A DNA stretch of 64,000 nucleotides. It comes from Enhydrobacter aerosaccus. GTDB taxonomy: Bacteria > Pseudomonadota > Alphaproteobacteria > Reyranellales > Reyranellaceae. The stretch is from the NCBI GenBank assembly GCA_903832005.1, contig CAIKZO010000074.1:1-64000 (forward strand), in the 5' to 3' direction. The notes beneath the pieces are model-generated. The model did no database searches. It was not told where the DNA came from and saw nothing but the letters and a program-made list of their open reading frames with translations. The position numbers were made by a program, and so were the translations under genes. Below, in pieces: positions 63,121 through 64,000 of the stretch. Each line of letters opens with the position of its first letter. The stretch's first letter is position 1.

Positions 63121-64000
63121 CTAGAATCCGATGCTCTTGATCTTCGCGGCCAATGCGGCAATCGAGAACGGCTTGCCGATGAAGTTCACGCCGTGATCCA
63201 GCACGCCGTGATGGACGATGGCATTTGCCGTGTAGCCGGTGGTGAATAGCACCTTGAGGTGCGGCCAGCGCTCGGTCGCCACGCCGGCGAGCTGACGGCC
63301 GTTCATGTTGCCCGGCAAGCCGACGTCGGTGAACAGCAGGGCGACGTCGTCGTGCGCCTCGAGCTGGGCGATCGCCGAAGCGCCATTTTCCGCGTAGTAG
63401 ACCGTGCAGCCGATCTCGCGGCAGGCCGAGATCGCGAATTCCCGCACCACGGGATCGTCCTCGACCACCAGCACCACCGGCCCGCTGCCCGCGGCGGCAG
63501 TAGCATGCGGCGCGATGCTTTCGGCAGCCGCCGCACCTTCGGTCAGCGCCCGCGGGAGATAGAGCTTCACCGTCGTGCCGTGACCGAGCTCGCTGTAGAT
63601 CTTCAGGTGTCCCCCGATCTGCTTCACATAGCCGAAGGTCATGCTGAGGCCGAGGCCCGTGCCCTGCCCACGCTGCTTGGTGGTGAAGAACGGCTCGAAG
63701 GCGCGCGCGATCGTCTCCTGGTCCATGCCGGCGCCGGTATCGGAGATGGCGACCATCACGTATTGACCCGGCGTCACCTCGGCATTGGCGGCCGCATAGG
63801 CATCGTCGAGATGAGCGTTCGCGGTCTCGATGGTGAGGGTGCCGCCCGCCACCATGGCATCGCGGCCGTTGATCGCGAGGTTGAGGATGGCGCTTTCGAG
63901 CTGCGCTACGTCGGCCTTGGCGCGCCACAGGCCGCCCGCCAGCACGGTCTCGATCTTCACCTTTTCGCCCAGCGTCCGGCGCAGCAGCTCGGACATGCCG
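63121..64000 (-). CDS. Hybrid histidine kinase, C-terminal part (HATPase plus receiver), cut by the window end
   Basis: Only the C-terminal 293 or so residues are present; the start lies beyond 64000. The ATPase domain has N-box LESAILNLAINGRDAM, G1 SDTGAGM, F-box FEPFFTTKQ and G2 GQGTGLGLS. The receiver domain has VVEDD, the phosphate-accepting Asp in LLFTDVGLPG, the Thr of TTGYT and Lys in FIGKPFS. The histidine-phosphotransfer part is not in view. It faces away from the EamA gene, 61 bp off. Confidence 0.92.
   Translation of the reverse strand, partial: GMSELLRRTLGEKVKIETVLAGGLWRAKADVAQLESAILNLAINGRDAMVAGGTLTIETANAHLDDAYAAANAEVTPGQYVMVAISDTGAGMDQETIARAFEPFFTTKQRGQGTGLGLSMTFGYVKQIGGHLKIYSELGHGTTVKLYLPRALTEGAAAAESIAPHATAAAGSGPVVLVVEDDPVVREFAISACREIGCTVYYAENGASAIAQLEAHDDVALLFTDVGLPGNMNGRQLAGVATERWPHLKVLFTTGYTANAIVHHGVLDHGVNFIGKPFSIAALAAKIKSIGF

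Overview
This is a GC-rich, gene-dense bacterial chromosome segment. It most likely comes from an alphaproteobacterium, possibly of the Reyranella/Rhodospirillales kind; that is an inference, because no rRNA or other phylogenetic marker is present. The supporting points are the soluble lytic transglycosylase / dapA / smpB neighbourhood, the liu-type acyl-CoA carboxylase genes, and the large number of solute-binding-protein transporters typical of oligotrophic soil or freshwater alphaproteobacteria. I see no rRNA, tRNA, CRISPR array, prophage or insertion sequence.

Layout. 0-6.5 kb: an operon on the minus strand (class III aminotransferase, polyamine-type ABC ATPase, binding protein, permease) faces a GntR regulator across a perfect 20-bp palindrome; a class IV aminotransferase and a small membrane protein follow. 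6.6-10 kb: a uracil/xanthine-type permease and an enolase-superfamily enzyme are separated by a secreted TPR gene whose unique DNA lies between 93-bp direct repeats made from the old permease/enolase junction. 10-21 kb: ten genes in one direction on the minus strand run dapA, smpB, M14 peptidase, SDR, acyl-CoA dehydrogenase, orphan DctP, carboxyltransferase, crotonase, a lower-GC secreted protein and a biotin carboxylase (methylcrotonyl-CoA carboxylase-like). 21-27 kb: a lytic transglycosylase split by a C9 tract, an MFS/TetR pair, and an AHSA1/ArsR pair whose start codon sits inside a 32-bp perfect palindrome. 27-32.5 kb: a dipeptide-type binding protein, hydrolase, GntR regulator, haloacid dehalogenase-like enzyme and PLP ammonia-lyase. 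32.5-36 kb: a ribose-type ABC transporter. 36-43 kb: a class III nucleotide cyclase, an SdsA1-type alkylsulfatase, a Bug receptor, an MFS/AraC pair and a methyltransferase. 43.5-48.2 kb: a three-gene 2-oxoacid:acceptor oxidoreductase whose third subunit is a GltD-like flavoprotein with extra ferredoxin clusters. 48-64 kb: a YddA-type ABC exporter, a TRAP transporter, rsmB, an amidohydrolase with a taurine/NMT1-type ABC transporter, a second TRAP transporter, an EamA exporter, and the C-terminal part of a hybrid histidine kinase.

Taken together the region is a catabolic and uptake island of amino-acid, branched acyl-CoA, organic-acid and heterocycle import and breakdown functions around a few housekeeping genes (dapA, smpB, rsmB). 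The features most worth a second look are the TPR insertion with its duplicated junction, the leaderless-looking self-controlled ArsR promoter, the palindromic elements placed directly after two binding-protein genes, a stem that could mask the ribosome binding site of the uracil permease, and a crotonase lacking both usual catalytic glutamates.
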